Assembly: GCA_963787415.1 (NCBI GenBank)
Contig: CAWBCO010000001.1
Span: 1 to 64,000, forward strand
Direction of reading: 5' to 3'
Source of the DNA: CAVUWL01 sp963787415
GTDB lineage: Bacteria > Actinomycetota > Thermoleophilia > Solirubrobacterales > 70-9
DNA length: 64,000 nucleotides
Shown here: positions 1 through 8,388 of the stretch, one piece after another
Position numbering within the stretch: the stretch's first letter is position 1
Layout of the letters: each line of letters starts with the position of its first letter
The notes under the pieces: model-generated
What the model was told of the DNA's origin: nothing
Seen by the model: the letters and a program-made list of their open reading frames with translations, nothing else
The model's database searches: none
Translations under genes and position numbers: made by a program

Positions 1-25
1 CTGCTCCCACGCAATGGGTAACTTC
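1..25 (+). repeat. Left copy of 25-bp inverted repeat
   Basis: Exact reverse complement of 2171-2195. It may extend beyond the window start. A 25-bp perfect match is far longer than expected by chance at this distance. Confidence 0.85.
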
Positions 26-94
26 GAGTTTGAGTGCACGATTTCGCGGCGGCGGGGAAGGAGTTGGCCGTGATGTGTAGTACTCAACAGACCG

Positions 95-436
95 ATGGCC
101 AGTCGTCGAGCCCATGCCGACGAGTACGCCGTCCGCCTCAACCGGGCGGTGGCGTTGCTCGGCGAGCGCTCCCCGGCGGATGTGGTGCGCGCGCTTCAGG
201 CCGAGCATGGTCTCTCCGAGCGCCAGGCACGGCGGTACGTGCGCGCGGCGCAGCGCTCGCCGGAGGGGATCGCAGTCCCCGAGCGCACCGTCGTGTTCAC
301 GGTCCGGCTGCCGGGCTCTGTGATCGAGCGGGTGCGCGCCGCCGCCGCCGGGAACGAACGCAGCCTGAGCGCGACGGTGGCCGAAGCGCTGGGGCGCGGG
401 CTGGCCGGGAGCGAGCGGGGTGGCGCGGCGGGTTGA
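95..436 (+). CDS. Small DNA-binding protein, HTH plus ribbon-helix-helix-like
   Basis: 113 aa. The N-terminal half contains a helix-turn-helix-like stretch (ADVVRALQAEHGLSERQARR, about residues 28-47). The C-terminal half resembles a ribbon-helix-helix domain: a beta strand (TVVFTVRLP, about 65-73) followed by two helices ending in SATVAEALGRGL. It is the first gene of a three-gene unit with a small overlapping gene and a serine recombinase, so it probably regulates the recombinase or acts as its accessory DNA-binding factor. No strong Shine-Dalgarno precedes the ATG. The reading frame is convincing but the exact family is not identified. Confidence 0.6.
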   Translation: MASRRAHADEYAVRLNRAVALLGERSPADVVRALQAEHGLSERQARRYVRAAQRSPEGIAVPERTVVFTVRLPGSVIERVRAAAAGNERSLSATVAEALGRGLAGSERGGAAG

Positions 437-665
437 GATCGAGTTCGTCGCCGACCGGCTCGTCGCGAGCAGGTTGGCGCAGGCCTACGGGCTGCTGGTG
501 TCCGAGCGTCGAGCACTGACGGGCAAAGAGCGAAGCGGAGAGGAGGGATGCGATGAGCGAGGAGCAGACCAAAGCGTCGCGGGTGGCGGCGATCTACGCC
601 AGGGTCTCCTCGGCGCGCCAGCGCGAGGAGCAGACGATCCAAAGCCAGACCGCCGGGCTGCGTGA
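420..665 (+). CDS. Small protein overlapping the recombinase start
   Basis: 81 aa from a GTG that overlaps the end of the preceding gene by 17 bp. The first part (VEIEFVADRLVASRLAQAYG) looks like ordered protein. The rest is read in a second frame through the first 113 bp of the recombinase gene. The long overlap means the C-terminal half may be only a shadow. I recall similar short genes between small DNA-binding genes and large serine recombinases in actinobacteria, but cannot check that here. Function unknown. Confidence 0.45.
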   Translation: MARRVEIEFVADRLVASRLAQAYGLLVSERRALTGKERSGEEGCDERGADQSVAGGGDLRQGLLGAPARGADDPKPDRRAA

Positions 666-2244
666 GCTGGCCGCCGGGCGCGGTCTGCTCGTCCCCGACG
701 ATCTCATCTTCGAGGACGAGGGCATCTCCGGCGCGACGCTGACCCGCCCGGCGCTGGAGCGCCTGCGCGACCGCGCCTGCGAAGGGTCCTTCGAGATCGT
801 GCTCTGCCACTCCCCGGACCGACTGGCGCGCCGCTACGCCTACCAGGTGCTGCTGTTGGAGGAGCTCCAGCGCGCCGGCGTGGAGGTCTGCTTCGTCAAA
901 GAGCCCGAGCGCGGCGGCACTCCCGAGGACGAGCTGCTGCGCCAGTTTCAGGGGATGATCGCCGAGTACGAGAGGGCACAGATCGCTGAGCGCACCCGCC
1001 GCGGCAAGCTGCACCGCGCCCGGGGCGGCTCCCAGGCGGTGATGTCGGGAGCGCCCTACGGCTACCGCTACATCCGCAAGACCGACCTCTCCGAGGCCTA
1101 TTGGGAGATCGAGGAGTGCGAGGCCGAGGTGGTGCGCGAGATCTTCCGCCGCTACGCCGAGCAGGGAGAGCCGATCGCCGAGATCGCCCGCTGGCTCTCG
1201 GAGAGCGACGTGCTCACCCGCACCGGCAAGCAGGTGTGGGATCGCTCGACGGTGTGGGGGATGCTGCGCAACCCCGCCTACCAGGGCAAGGCCGCGTTTG
1301 GCAAGACGAAGGTGAGCGAGCGCCACGGCTCCCTCACGCGCACCACCAGGGCGCGCGGCGAGCGCCACGGCCGCAGGATCGTGCGCGACGACCAGCCTCC
1401 GGAGGAGTGGACGACGGTCGCGGTCCCCGCGCTCATCAGCGAGGAGACCTTCGAGCTCGCGCAGGCTCACCTGCAGGAGAACAAGCGCTTCGCGCGGCGC
1501 AACACCAAGGAGCCCACGCTCCTGCAGGGCATCCTCGTCTGCCGAGAGTGCGGCTATGCCTGCTATCGCACCTCCACCCGCACGACCAAGCGACGAATCG
1601 CCTACTACCGCTGCATCGGCCAGGACGGCTGGCGCCACGTCGGCGGGCACGTCTGCACCAGCCGCCCGATCCGCGCCGAGGAGCTCGATGAGCTCGTCTG
1701 GGGACAGGTCCGTCGCCTGCTCGAGAGTCCCGAGCTCGTGCAGGCGGAGATCGACCGCCGGCTGGCGAGCCTGCGCACCGAGCATCCCGCGACCAAGCGC
1801 CGCGAGGTGCTGGAGCGTGACCTCACCCGCGCCGAGGCCGCCATCGCCCGCCTGATCGAGGCCTACCAGGAGCAGCTCCTCTCCCTGCAGGAGCTGCGCG
1901 AGCGCACCCCGGCGTTGCGCAAGCGCCAGAGCGCCCTGCGCGCCCAGCTCGACGCCCTCGATAGCGAGCTCCACGACGCCGAGACCTACCTCAAGCTCGC
2001 CGAGACCCTGGAAGGCTTCCTCGCCCGCCTCAGCGACAGCATCGACAATCTCACCGTCGCCGAGCGCCAACGCGTCCTGCGGCTCCTCGTCCGCGAAGTG
2101 CTGATCGGCGGCGAAGACGACAACGTCACCATCCGCCACTCCATCCCCACCCCGACCGGAGGCACCGATGGAAGTTACCCATTGCGTGGGAGCAGTCTTG
2201 ACTCCACTCCTGACCGAATCTCGCTCCAGACAGGGGTCCAGTAA
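553..2244 (+). CDS. Large serine recombinase (resolvase-recombinase-zinc ribbon)
   Basis: 563 aa site-specific recombinase. The N-terminal resolvase domain has the YARVS motif with catalytic Ser19. A recombinase domain follows (about 165-280), then a zinc ribbon starting at CRECG (about residue 330) with a second cysteine near CTSRP, and a long charged coiled coil (about 395-490). The ATG is preceded by AGGAGGG at 541-547. Length and domain order match phage- or element-type large serine integrases. The C-terminal SYPLRGS is encoded by the right copy of the 25-bp inverted repeat, so a recombination or insertion boundary lies in the coding end. It probably acts on those repeats or adjoining att sites; that is inference. 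Confidence 0.93.
   Translation: MSEEQTKASRVAAIYARVSSARQREEQTIQSQTAGLRELAAGRGLLVPDDLIFEDEGISGATLTRPALERLRDRACEGSFEIVLCHSPDRLARRYAYQVLLLEELQRAGVEVCFVKEPERGGTPEDELLRQFQGMIAEYERAQIAERTRRGKLHRARGGSQAVMSGAPYGYRYIRKTDLSEAYWEIEECEAEVVREIFRRYAEQGEPIAEIARWLSESDVLTRTGKQVWDRSTVWGMLRNPAYQGKAAFGKTKVSERHGSLTRTTRARGERHGRRIVRDDQPPEEWTTVAVPALISEETFELAQAHLQENKRFARRNTKEPTLLQGILVCRECGYACYRTSTRTTKRRIAYYRCIGQDGWRHVGGHVCTSRPIRAEELDELVWGQVRRLLESPELVQAEIDRRLASLRTEHPATKRREVLERDLTRAEAAIARLIEAYQEQLLSLQELRERTPALRKRQSALRAQLDALDSELHDAETYLKLAETLEGFLARLSDSIDNLTVAERQRVLRLLVREVLIGGEDDNVTIRHSIPTPTGGTDGSYPLRGSSLDSTPDRISLQTGVQ
2171..2195 (-). repeat. Right copy of 25-bp inverted repeat
   Basis: Exact reverse complement of 1-25, lying within the last 25 codons of the recombinase gene. 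Confidence 0.85.
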
Positions 2245-2291
2245 AACTGTCCGGCGCCACTTCGCCTCTACAAGCGGTTTGAGCCCTCATC

Positions 2292-2342
2292 CCGCCGCCG
2301 ACCACACACCCTCACGATGTGAGTGTCTGTGGTCGGCTGCGG
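2292..2342 (+). repeat. Long near-perfect hairpin downstream of recombinase
   Basis: Two 24-base arms (2292-2315 and 2319-2342) pair at 21 of 24 positions around a GAT loop. The core arm is GCCGACCACA. No T-run follows, so it is not a standard intrinsic terminator. It could be a terminator, a protein-binding site, or a single-strand origin or transfer structure, given the replication-relaxation remnant just downstream. Confidence 0.7.
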
Positions 2343-2416
2343 GGTCGGGCGGGGTGGGGGAGAGGCGAAGTGGCTGGGGGGTATCGAAATGGGTTGGATT
2401 ACGTCTTGTTGAGGAG

Positions 2417-3102
2417 ATGCCTGGTGGAAAGAGGACAGACCGGATAAGCGTGAGGGATTTGGAGGTGCTTGGAGTTCGTGGTGCGGTTTGGGCGCGTTCC
2501 GAGGAGGTTGGTGGCGCTATGGGCGGGGACCGGAAGGGCGGTGACTTTTGAGCGGGAGGCGCGGCTGCGAGCGGCCGGTCTGGTCGAGGTTCTGCCTGGC
2601 GTCGGCGTACAGCGGTCGACTCCTGCTCGGCACCCGTGAGGGCCAACGAGCCGTGCTTCGCGACGACCTCCCGCTGCCCCGCTATTCCCCCGGTCGAATC
2701 GCTCACACAGCGGCAGCCGCCCGCGTCGCGATCGAGCTCGAACGTCGCGGCCACCGGCTCTTGTCGGAGCCCGAGATCTTCGCCCGCGAGCGCGCCGAGG
2801 GCGAGCGGGTCTTCTCCGCCGCGGAGGGCCGCCCCGGACGCTTCCACCGACCCGACCTGGTTCCCGAGGACCCGCCCGAGGCGATCGAGGTCGAGCTGAC
2901 CAACAAGGGCGCCAGCCGCCTCGACGCGCTGCTGCGGGCCTGGCGGTACTCGATCGTGGAGCGGAAGGTTGGCGGAGTCCGTTACCTCTGCTCGCCCGAG
3001 GCGCTGCCTTACATAAGGCGAGCGCTGGAGCGGACCAAGACCGGCGAGCTGATCACGGCCGAAGGACTTACCAACCAATCAACCACAGCAAGGAGAAGCT
3101 GA
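2417..3102 (+). pseudogene. Replication-relaxation (Replic_Relax) family protein, frameshifted
   Basis: Three frames must be joined to recover the family. It starts MPGGKRTDRISVRDLEVL from ATG 2417. It continues after an extra base near 2470 as EFVVRFGRVPRRLVALWAG and on through RLRAAGLVEVLPGVG, the winged-helix part. It shifts again near 2600-2640 into a frame containing REGQRAVLRDDLPLPRYSPG and the C-terminal nuclease-like part with EVELTNKGASRLDALLRAW. Replic_Relax proteins occur on actinobacterial plasmids and integrative elements. The C-terminal 184 codons (2548-3102) remain open but alone would lack the DNA-binding half. Either two genuine disruptions or two sequencing indels explain it. 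Confidence 0.75.
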
Positions 3103-3525
3103 TGCCAAATCCAAAGGCTGAAACCGCGACCCCGGAGCGGGCTGAGACGGAGATGGCCGAGCTGCTCGCCGAGTACTACTGCCTTGCCGAACCCGAAATG
3201 GAGAGGGGAGGCGACTTTTCTCTGGCAGCTATCGGAGCGCTTCGAAAGCGGCAAGCCGCTCGGCTGGTTCGTCGAGCACGAAGGCGACGTCTGCCAACTC
3301 GACCCCTTCGGCGAGGACGGCCCCCACCCGACCCGCGCCGCCGCCGTGCAACGCATGGCCGAGCATCTACTGCCGCGATCGTCCGCGTGCGCAGTTGGCA
3401 GCGGGTTTGAGCGGGGCGTTTTTTGTGCAACAGCCACGTGGAAACGCGAGTGCGGGCTCCCCCTGCGCCGTCACTTGATGTCAGCCGCCTCGGATGGTCA
3501 TCCTCTTATTCTCCGAAGGTCCTGA
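3102..3525 (+). pseudogene. Small hypothetical gene, one frameshift
   Basis: The ATG at 3102 overlaps the stop of the Replic_Relax remnant (TGATG). The first frame gives MPNPKAETATPERAETEMAE through LLAEYY. Near 3186 the sensible sequence moves to another frame and continues as KWRGEATFLWQLSERFES, then KPLGWFVEHEGDVCQLDPFG and AAAVQRMAEHLL. Neither frame alone looks like a whole protein, while the joined version does. The true end is unclear; the second frame stays open to 3525. Family not recognised. It is probably part of the same element cargo as the upstream gene. Confidence 0.5.
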
Positions 3526-3562
3526 GGAGCCGGTTTGTGGGCCCGCTGTGACTGTGACTTCA

Positions 3563-4978
3563 TCAGCGGCGAGCGCGGTCTGCTTTCCAGCGGGAGAGTG
3601 GCCGCCGTGCGGGGATGTTGGCGATCAGAGTGTCTGTGCTCTCTGTCGCTCGTTTGTCGACGGCCCTATCCCTTTTTGGCCTTCGACGCCGCCGTGCTGT
3701 ATTTCGTTGCGCCTGCGCCTGCTTCTCACACACCGCCCGTTTGTCCTTCGGTTTCTTCTCGCACGCTTTCAGCGCCATGGCGAGCTTCTGGGCATTCGTC
3801 AGCGACTTGAGCTTAATTGTCTTCCCAAGCCCTGTGCCAGGAGACTGCACGCCCGGTGTCGATGAGGATGATGAGCCTCCCGAGGCGGGTTGGGGCGAGG
3901 TCGTGGTGCTGAGCGGTTCGACCCCGTCTTCGGGCGTGGTCAATGTCTGAACAGAGCTTTCTGTTGTGCCCGCAGTGCTCGTCGCACTCACCGAGTAAGA
4001 GTAGGTGCCCCCTGGCTGCAGGGTCACACCCGCGCTGTTCAGGTCGAGACTGACGCTCTGATCAATGAAGGAGCCGAGCAGTAACCCACTCGGCAACGGG
4101 TAGTTGATCACGACAAGGCATGCGCCCCTTCCCCCACAGATAGCCGAGAGCCGGAACTGGTAGAGCGTCGGTAGGCCCTCGGTATTGATCTTGGCTTCGA
4201 GCGTCGCGTCGGTCGGGGTGATGTTCGAGACGGACTCGCTTTCGATCGAGGGTCCGCCAGAGGAGCCGTAGGTGAACTTATCACCTGGGCTTTCGACACT
4301 CACGCCCTGTGCCGTTTCCACCGTCACATCGACCGTACCGGCTGCATGCGGCGGACTTTCGACAACCAGCGTCCTGTAGGGCGCGATCTCGCACACCCCG
4401 CCACACTCTTCGTGGAGGATCTTTCCTTCCACGCTGCCAAAGTGCACCGAGCGCGCGTTTTCGAGGGGTTCGCCGTGGATGGTGACCGTGGTCCCCCCGG
4501 ATGTCGGGCCCTGGTTGGGTTGGAGGCTGGTGATCACGGGCGAGAGGCCAACTGTGAAAGTCGCTACCTTGCTTTGCACTTCAGTGCCATCGGCGTTGCT
4601 TGCAGACAGCCGGTAGCGATAGGTTTCTCCCATTCTCAGGCCGGTCACTTCGACTGGCGGAACCTGTTGCTGGGATTCGCCGTTGATCGGCCCCATGTCG
4701 GCCGTCTGGGGCCAGCAGTCTTCCACCCCCAAGCATTCGGCTGCATTGTCTGCGATGTATTCGAAGTAATAGGTCGTGGGCAGGCCGCCCGGGTTCAGCT
4801 CGCCCTTCAGCTTGGCCCCACCTGGAATCACTTCAGCCGGTTCGGTCTGAACTTCGCTCGGCGAGGTCGATGCTTGGGCAGCCGTAGGCAGTCCCCACAC
4901 CAGGCAGCTCATTGCGAGGAACGCGGCGATGCCCACCGCCCGCGTCCTGATCTGGCGCTCGTATCGATGCGCACCCAT
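3563..4978 (-). CDS. Secreted protein with IPT/TIG and fibronectin-like domains
   Basis: 471 aa with an N-terminal signal peptide (hydrophobic stretch AVGIAAFLAMSCLVWGLPTA, cleavage near AQA). A fibronectin-like domain follows (about 40-145, GLPTTYYFEY and GETYRYRLSASNADG). An IPT/TIG domain comes next (about 148-240, PVITSLQPNQGPTSGGTTV), then a second fibronectin-like domain (about 250-350). A low-complexity Ser/Gly linker leads to a basic, cysteine-containing tail with AQKLAMALKACEKKP. Such surface or exported adhesin-like proteins are common in soil actinobacteria. The last 40 residues are compositionally odd and may be read-through after a late frameshift. No neighbour suggests a specific role. 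Confidence 0.8.
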   Translation of the reverse strand: MGAHRYERQIRTRAVGIAAFLAMSCLVWGLPTAAQASTSPSEVQTEPAEVIPGGAKLKGELNPGGLPTTYYFEYIADNAAECLGVEDCWPQTADMGPINGESQQQVPPVEVTGLRMGETYRYRLSASNADGTEVQSKVATFTVGLSPVITSLQPNQGPTSGGTTVTIHGEPLENARSVHFGSVEGKILHEECGGVCEIAPYRTLVVESPPHAAGTVDVTVETAQGVSVESPGDKFTYGSSGGPSIESESVSNITPTDATLEAKINTEGLPTLYQFRLSAICGGRGACLVVINYPLPSGLLLGSFIDQSVSLDLNSAGVTLQPGGTYSYSVSATSTAGTTESSVQTLTTPEDGVEPLSTTTSPQPASGGSSSSSTPGVQSPGTGLGKTIKLKSLTNAQKLAMALKACEKKPKDKRAVCEKQAQAQRNTARRRRRPKRDRAVDKRATESTDTLIANIPARRPLSRWKADRARR

Positions 4979-5259
4979 TGCTGCAGGATGCTACTCCACA
5001 TGGAGCGAGCTCAACTACGCCGCGAGCACCCGTCCGCGGCCGGTGCCGACACCGCTTCGTGGGACCAGCGAGCGCTTGCCGCCGGTTCCTCCGCATGCTC
5101 GCTCAGGACGGTGGACTCGAGTAGCGAGCGGACGGGCTCGCCAGATACCCCTTCGAAGGGGGGCGAACTCTTGCGCCATCGCACTTAACCGAGCGAACGA
5201 GAAAATTGTCCTGGGCGCCGTGCACGCGCACCCGGGCCGGCACAGGAGGTCGAGCTCCA

Positions 5260-5545
5260 ATGCAGGGGCACCGCAATCCGCGAGCCGATCCGTCGCCGCC
5301 GAGTGGGGAGGAGGCGAGGCTCCAACGCAATGTGCTCGCGTTCGTCCTAGCTATTGACCCGACCCGACTCACCCAGGGCGAGCTCACCCGCGTGCTCTCC
5401 GCCAACCCTGAGGACGCCGTCCAGCGAGCGGCGATAGTCAACGCGGTCGCTGAACTCATAGACGCTGGCCTCTTGTGCCGCGACGAGCCACTACGTCCAA
5501 CCGACTCCCGCAGCCCTCCGTTTCGATCTCCTCACCCGCGCCTGA
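5260..5545 (+). pseudogene. Small winged-helix-like protein, frameshifted near its end
   Basis: The ATG at 5260 has an excellent Shine-Dalgarno (AGGAGGT, 5243-5249). The frame reads an HTH-like core, LTQGELTRVLSANPEDAVQR then NAVAELIDAGLLCRDEPLRP. Around 5500-5515 the sensible continuation moves to another frame and ends ALRFDLLTRA with TGA at 5543-5545. That pattern (ordered helices, then a PTxAALRFD-type end) is what I expect of small winged-helix proteins in this group of bacteria. In the uncorrected frame the protein runs on to 5607 with a low-complexity tail. Function unknown, possibly regulatory. Confidence 0.55.
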
Positions 5546-5846
5546 CCCGAAGTTCCCGCTGCCGGGTAGCCGTTCGCCAGTCTCGCCCGGGCCCATCATC
5601 TTGTTGACATTCCTCGAGCGCATTTCGCTTCCCCCCACGGTCTATGTCCAGCCGATCCAGCGGGTTCACCCCGCCTTCCCCTTCGGACCCGGTGGGGGCG
5701 TTTGCAGCTGCACTCCATTTTGCCCCGTCGGTGAAGCGCGCAAGGTCGCTTCGCTCCCTTCCCCTTCGGTGCGCGCCTCGCCTTTCCGGGGCTTGGTCGC
5801 TTCGCAAGCAAACACCAGCCCCACCGGGGCCAACAGGAAGGAAGAA
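5546..5846. other. Stretch without recognisable gene before ssb
   Basis: About 300 bases. The long frames here are low-complexity (P, S, R) and run into ssb. A TTGACA hexamer occurs near 5605 without a convincing -10 box. Nothing else identified. Confidence 0.5.
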
Positions 5847-6155
5847 ATGAACAAGGTAGCGCTGGAGGGTCGGCTGACCAAGGACCCCGAGCTCAATACG
5901 CGAGGAGATCGCAAGGTCTGTGATCTACGACTCGCCGTCAACGGCCCGGGCAACACACCGCCCCTCTTCATCGACGTCGTCGCCTTCGACCAGCTGGCCG
6001 AGACCAGCTCCGAGGGTTTCACCAAGGGCTCTCGGGTCGAGGTTCGCGGGGCGCTTCGCTACTCAGAGTGGGAGTCCAAGGCCTCACCCAAGGCCAAAGC
6101 TCAGAAGCGCTCCAAGCACTCCGTGATTGCCCGCGAGCTGGTTGCAGCTGCCTGA
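5847..6155 (+). CDS. ssb: Short single-stranded DNA-binding protein
   Basis: 102 aa from ATG 5847 behind an AGGAAGGAAG purine run. The OB-fold pattern of bacterial SSB is clear: MNKVALEGRLTKDPEL, then KVCDLRLAVNG, then PLFIDVVAFDQLAE and RVEVRGALRYSEWE. It lacks the long Gly/Pro tail and acidic DDDIPF tip of housekeeping SSB, so it is more like the minimal SSBs carried by plasmids, phages and integrative elements. That fits the relaxase and Replic_Relax remnants in the same region. An upstream in-frame extension to 5475 is low complexity and was not used. Confidence 0.88.
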   Translation: MNKVALEGRLTKDPELNTRGDRKVCDLRLAVNGPGNTPPLFIDVVAFDQLAETSSEGFTKGSRVEVRGALRYSEWESKASPKAKAQKRSKHSVIARELVAAA

Positions 6156-6176
6156 GCTTCCTTCTCAAGCAGCTCT

Positions 6177-6206
6177 GAGTACGGCGCCAATTCTGGCGCC
6201 GTACTC
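6177..6206 (+). terminator. Perfect 13-bp hairpin after ssb
   Basis: Arms GAGTACGGCGCCA (6177-6189) and its exact complement (6194-6206) enclose a 4-base loop, 21 bp after the ssb stop. No U-tract follows, as is common for terminators in high-GC actinobacteria. Confidence 0.75.
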
Positions 6207-6386
6207 TCGTGGTGTGCCCATTTTCAACAGCGTCGCTTTTCGCCAACGCGAGCACTGACCGCCTCTGTCGGTGGCTTTGAGTCGCGCAGGGTGGCACTGG
6301 CTGAGCCCTGAAGGCGCCTCTGGCTCGGACCCCTCCGACAGCTCTACTGCCGATTCGAACGCACGTAAGCCGTTAGGGCGATGTTG

Positions 6387-6980
6387 TCACCGCGACGCCA
6401 CGACGACGAACCAGCGGCCCTCGTAAAGAATCGAGCCGCCGCCCAACTCCTCGATGAGTTGCTCAGCGCTGAAGTAACGCTTGTAGACGTGGAACTGTTC
6501 CCCGCTGTTGAGCGTCCGCTGCTGTTCTCGCTCGACCAATTGGCGGTCGGGACGCTGCGCAGCGTCAACGACGATCAGTTGCGGCGCGACTCGGTGCGTA
6601 TCGACCAGGAACCGCTCGCGTTCAGGATCCTCAAGGTGGCCGTAGAAATGGCCGGTGAAGACGCGATCGAAAGAGTCATCGCCAAAGGGGAGATCAAGCG
6701 CGTCACCACAGATGAAGCTGGCTGCCGGCATCCGCTCGCGGGCAATCGTGAGCATCCGCTCGCTCTGGTCGAGCCCGGTCACCTCGCCGCGTAGGTGGCG
6801 AGTTAGAAAGCCCGTGCCGCAGGCGACGTCCAGTGTTCGGGACGGAGGAAGGGAGGCGATCGTCTGCACCAGCTCGCCGAGCTCGTCGTCCCAGTGGGGG
6901 CGCTCCAAGCCGTCGAAGCGGCCCAGCCCGAGGTACCACTCGTCGTACTCCGGTGCCCGCGTGTCGTAGTACTCCTTCAC
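6387..6980 (-). CDS. Class I SAM-dependent methyltransferase
   Basis: 197 aa. The SAM-binding motif I is LDVACGTGFLTRHL (about 50-63). Motif II follows with VTGLDQSERML, and the post-motif region is ALDLPFGDDSFDRVFTGHFY, typical of Methyltransf_11/25. The substrate is not predictable. It is the last of three minus-strand genes (methyltransferase, transglutaminase-like protein, methyltransferase) separated by short gaps, which suggests a small modification pathway, but the gaps also allow independent transcription. Confidence 0.87.
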   Translation of the reverse strand: MKEYYDTRAPEYDEWYLGLGRFDGLERPHWDDELGELVQTIASLPPSRTLDVACGTGFLTRHLRGEVTGLDQSERMLTIARERMPAASFICGDALDLPFGDDSFDRVFTGHFYGHLEDPERERFLVDTHRVAPQLIVVDAAQRPDRQLVEREQQRTLNSGEQFHVYKRYFSAEQLIEELGGGSILYEGRWFVVVASR

Positions 6981-7028
6981 GAGACGTGAGGCTACCTCGA
7001 TCGGTCGGGGCAGCGCACGCTTCGCCGA

Positions 7029-7505
7029 TCAATTTTCAGTCGCTTCACACAAATGGGTGAGCGCCTTGATGAACGGCTCGCGTACCGCCAGATCGCAGTG
7101 CTGGGCCTCCAGTGCCCGCTTCTCGGCGTCGGGGTCTGTGCCGGCGGGGTAGTCGTCACCTTCCCCGCAGGCCAGCGGCAGCGACGAGCGCCCATCCCAT
7201 CTCACGCCGGGGAAGGTAGCGTCGATGACGATCCGATGACCTTCAACGGTCGCGGTTAGGTTGCGGTGGACATCGACCAGCCCCTCCTCCGGCACGGTGC
7301 TCGCGACCTGCTCTCCGAACAGCTTCCCTGCTCGCCCTCGGTCGAGCCTGTAGACGCGATGCACGATCTGCGGCTGGCTCTCGGGGAAACGCTCCTCAAG
7401 CACCTCAGCCAGGAAGAGGTGCTTTGTCGAGCAGGTGCCGCGGAGTTCACTCAGCATCCCCTCGACGCTGCGATCACTCGGGCGCCCATAGTCGAGCACG
7501 CGCAC
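7029..7505 (-). CDS. Transglutaminase-like protein
   Basis: 158 aa from the first ATG. The motif LRGTCSTKHLFLAEVL matches the Cys-containing core of transglutaminase-like cysteine domains, and a later DVHRNLTATVEGHRIVIDAT provides the expected His and Asp strand region. The frame stays open upstream to about 7577 with protein-like sequence (LPTIDPLTSNDSSLFELVEA), so the real start is probably an alternative codon near the stop of the neighbouring methyltransferase, making the genes nearly contiguous. Whether it is protease, amidase or cross-linking enzyme cannot be decided. Confidence 0.65.
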   Translation of the reverse strand: MRVLDYGRPSDRSVEGMLSELRGTCSTKHLFLAEVLEERFPESQPQIVHRVYRLDRGRAGKLFGEQVASTVPEEGLVDVHRNLTATVEGHRIVIDATFPGVRWDGRSSLPLACGEGDDYPAGTDPDAEKRALEAQHCDLAVREPFIKALTHLCEATEN

Positions 7506-7586
7506 GGCTTCGACCAGCTCAAAGAGCGAGGAGTCGTTGGACGTAAGGGGGTCGATGGTGGGAAGGGTAAGGCTCCGATGCGTATC

Positions 7587-8351
7587 TCAGCCAAATTCTG
7601 AAACAACCAAACGCAGCCCGACGTCCAGCTCTCCTAGCTCAAGCAGATCCCAGTAACGCGCTTCCCAGCTGCCGTCATCGAGGTCGCGGCTGAGCCGCTC
7701 CATCGCAGCGGCGACTTCCGCCTGTGGAAGCCGGTGGAAGACCGAGATGCCCGCGCGGACTCGCCCGTCGAGGTAGCCGCGAGGGCGTCGCCAGTAGGAC
7801 TGGTAGAAGCCGTCTTGGCAGTCATACGGCACACCTACCGGCTGAACCTCTACCTCTCCCAGCAGGATTTGAAGCTCTTGCTCCCAGTACCCCGGGCGCC
7901 GGTAGGGCTCGGGGATCAGCCTGAGGAAGCCGGGGAGATAGTCCTGGGTCAGCCAGAAGCACTGGGTAAGGGAGGCGTCGACGTTGAGGAGAAGCACGCG
8001 CTGGCGCGCGACCCGGAGCATCTCGCGCAGACCCGCCGCTCGATCGCTCCAGTGGTGGTCGGTAATGATCGCCATCGCCGCGTCGAAGCTGTCGTCGGCG
8101 AAGGGCAACTCCTCGGCGCTCGCTTGAACGACCGGCGCCAATCCGGGTGGGCGTTGGCCGATCATCTCCGCTGAGGGCTCGACCGCGATGAGCTCGCGGT
8201 CGGCTGGCTCATAGGAGCCGGTGCCGGCGCCGACGTTGAGCACGCTGCGCGCCTCGCCAAGGGCCTCGACGATCCTACTCGCAATCCTTGGATCGGTGCG
8301 ACGGACCTCGTCATATCCGGCGCCAATCCGGTCGTAGGTGGCCTCGTCCAC
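7587..8351 (-). CDS. Class I SAM-dependent methyltransferase
   Basis: 254 aa. The Rossmann motif is VLNVGAGTGSYEP (about 38-50), with ELIAVEPSAEM as motif II and AEELPFADDSFDAAMAIITD as the post-motif segment. Overall layout resembles ubiquinone/menaquinone-type or small-molecule methyltransferases. It heads the three-gene minus-strand set running to 6387. The start codon lies just upstream of the structured leader at 8389 on the other strand, so divergent promoters probably sit between 8352 and 8400. Confidence 0.87.
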   Translation of the reverse strand: MDEATYDRIGAGYDEVRRTDPRIASRIVEALGEARSVLNVGAGTGSYEPADRELIAVEPSAEMIGQRPPGLAPVVQASAEELPFADDSFDAAMAIITDHHWSDRAAGLREMLRVARQRVLLLNVDASLTQCFWLTQDYLPGFLRLIPEPYRRPGYWEQELQILLGEVEVQPVGVPYDCQDGFYQSYWRRPRGYLDGRVRAGISVFHRLPQAEVAAAMERLSRDLDDGSWEARYWDLLELGELDVGLRLVVSEFG

Positions 8352-8388
8352 GGACTCACTTTATGCAAGCTCAGGCGCAGTCCCCCGA

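Larger units (their letters stand above)
1..2195 (+). mobile_element. Serine-recombinase module bounded by perfect 25-bp inverted repeats
   Basis: The first 25 bases of the window (start CTGCTCCCAC, inner end GTAACTTC) recur as an exact reverse complement at 2171-2195. Between them lie a small HTH/ribbon-helix-helix gene, a small overlapping gene and a large serine recombinase. The match stops at base 25 on the inner side. The outer side cannot be tested because the window begins there. The right copy lies inside the recombinase reading frame and encodes its C-terminal SYPLRGS. The arrangement suggests an autonomous element or an invertible segment. Which one cannot be told from one sequence. 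Confidence 0.6.

Noticed and set aside
196..2139. Very long minus-strand open frame opposite the serine recombinase
   Set aside because: High-GC shadow frame. The plus strand has a complete, motif-bearing recombinase, and the antisense product is low-complexity A/L/R/G sequence.
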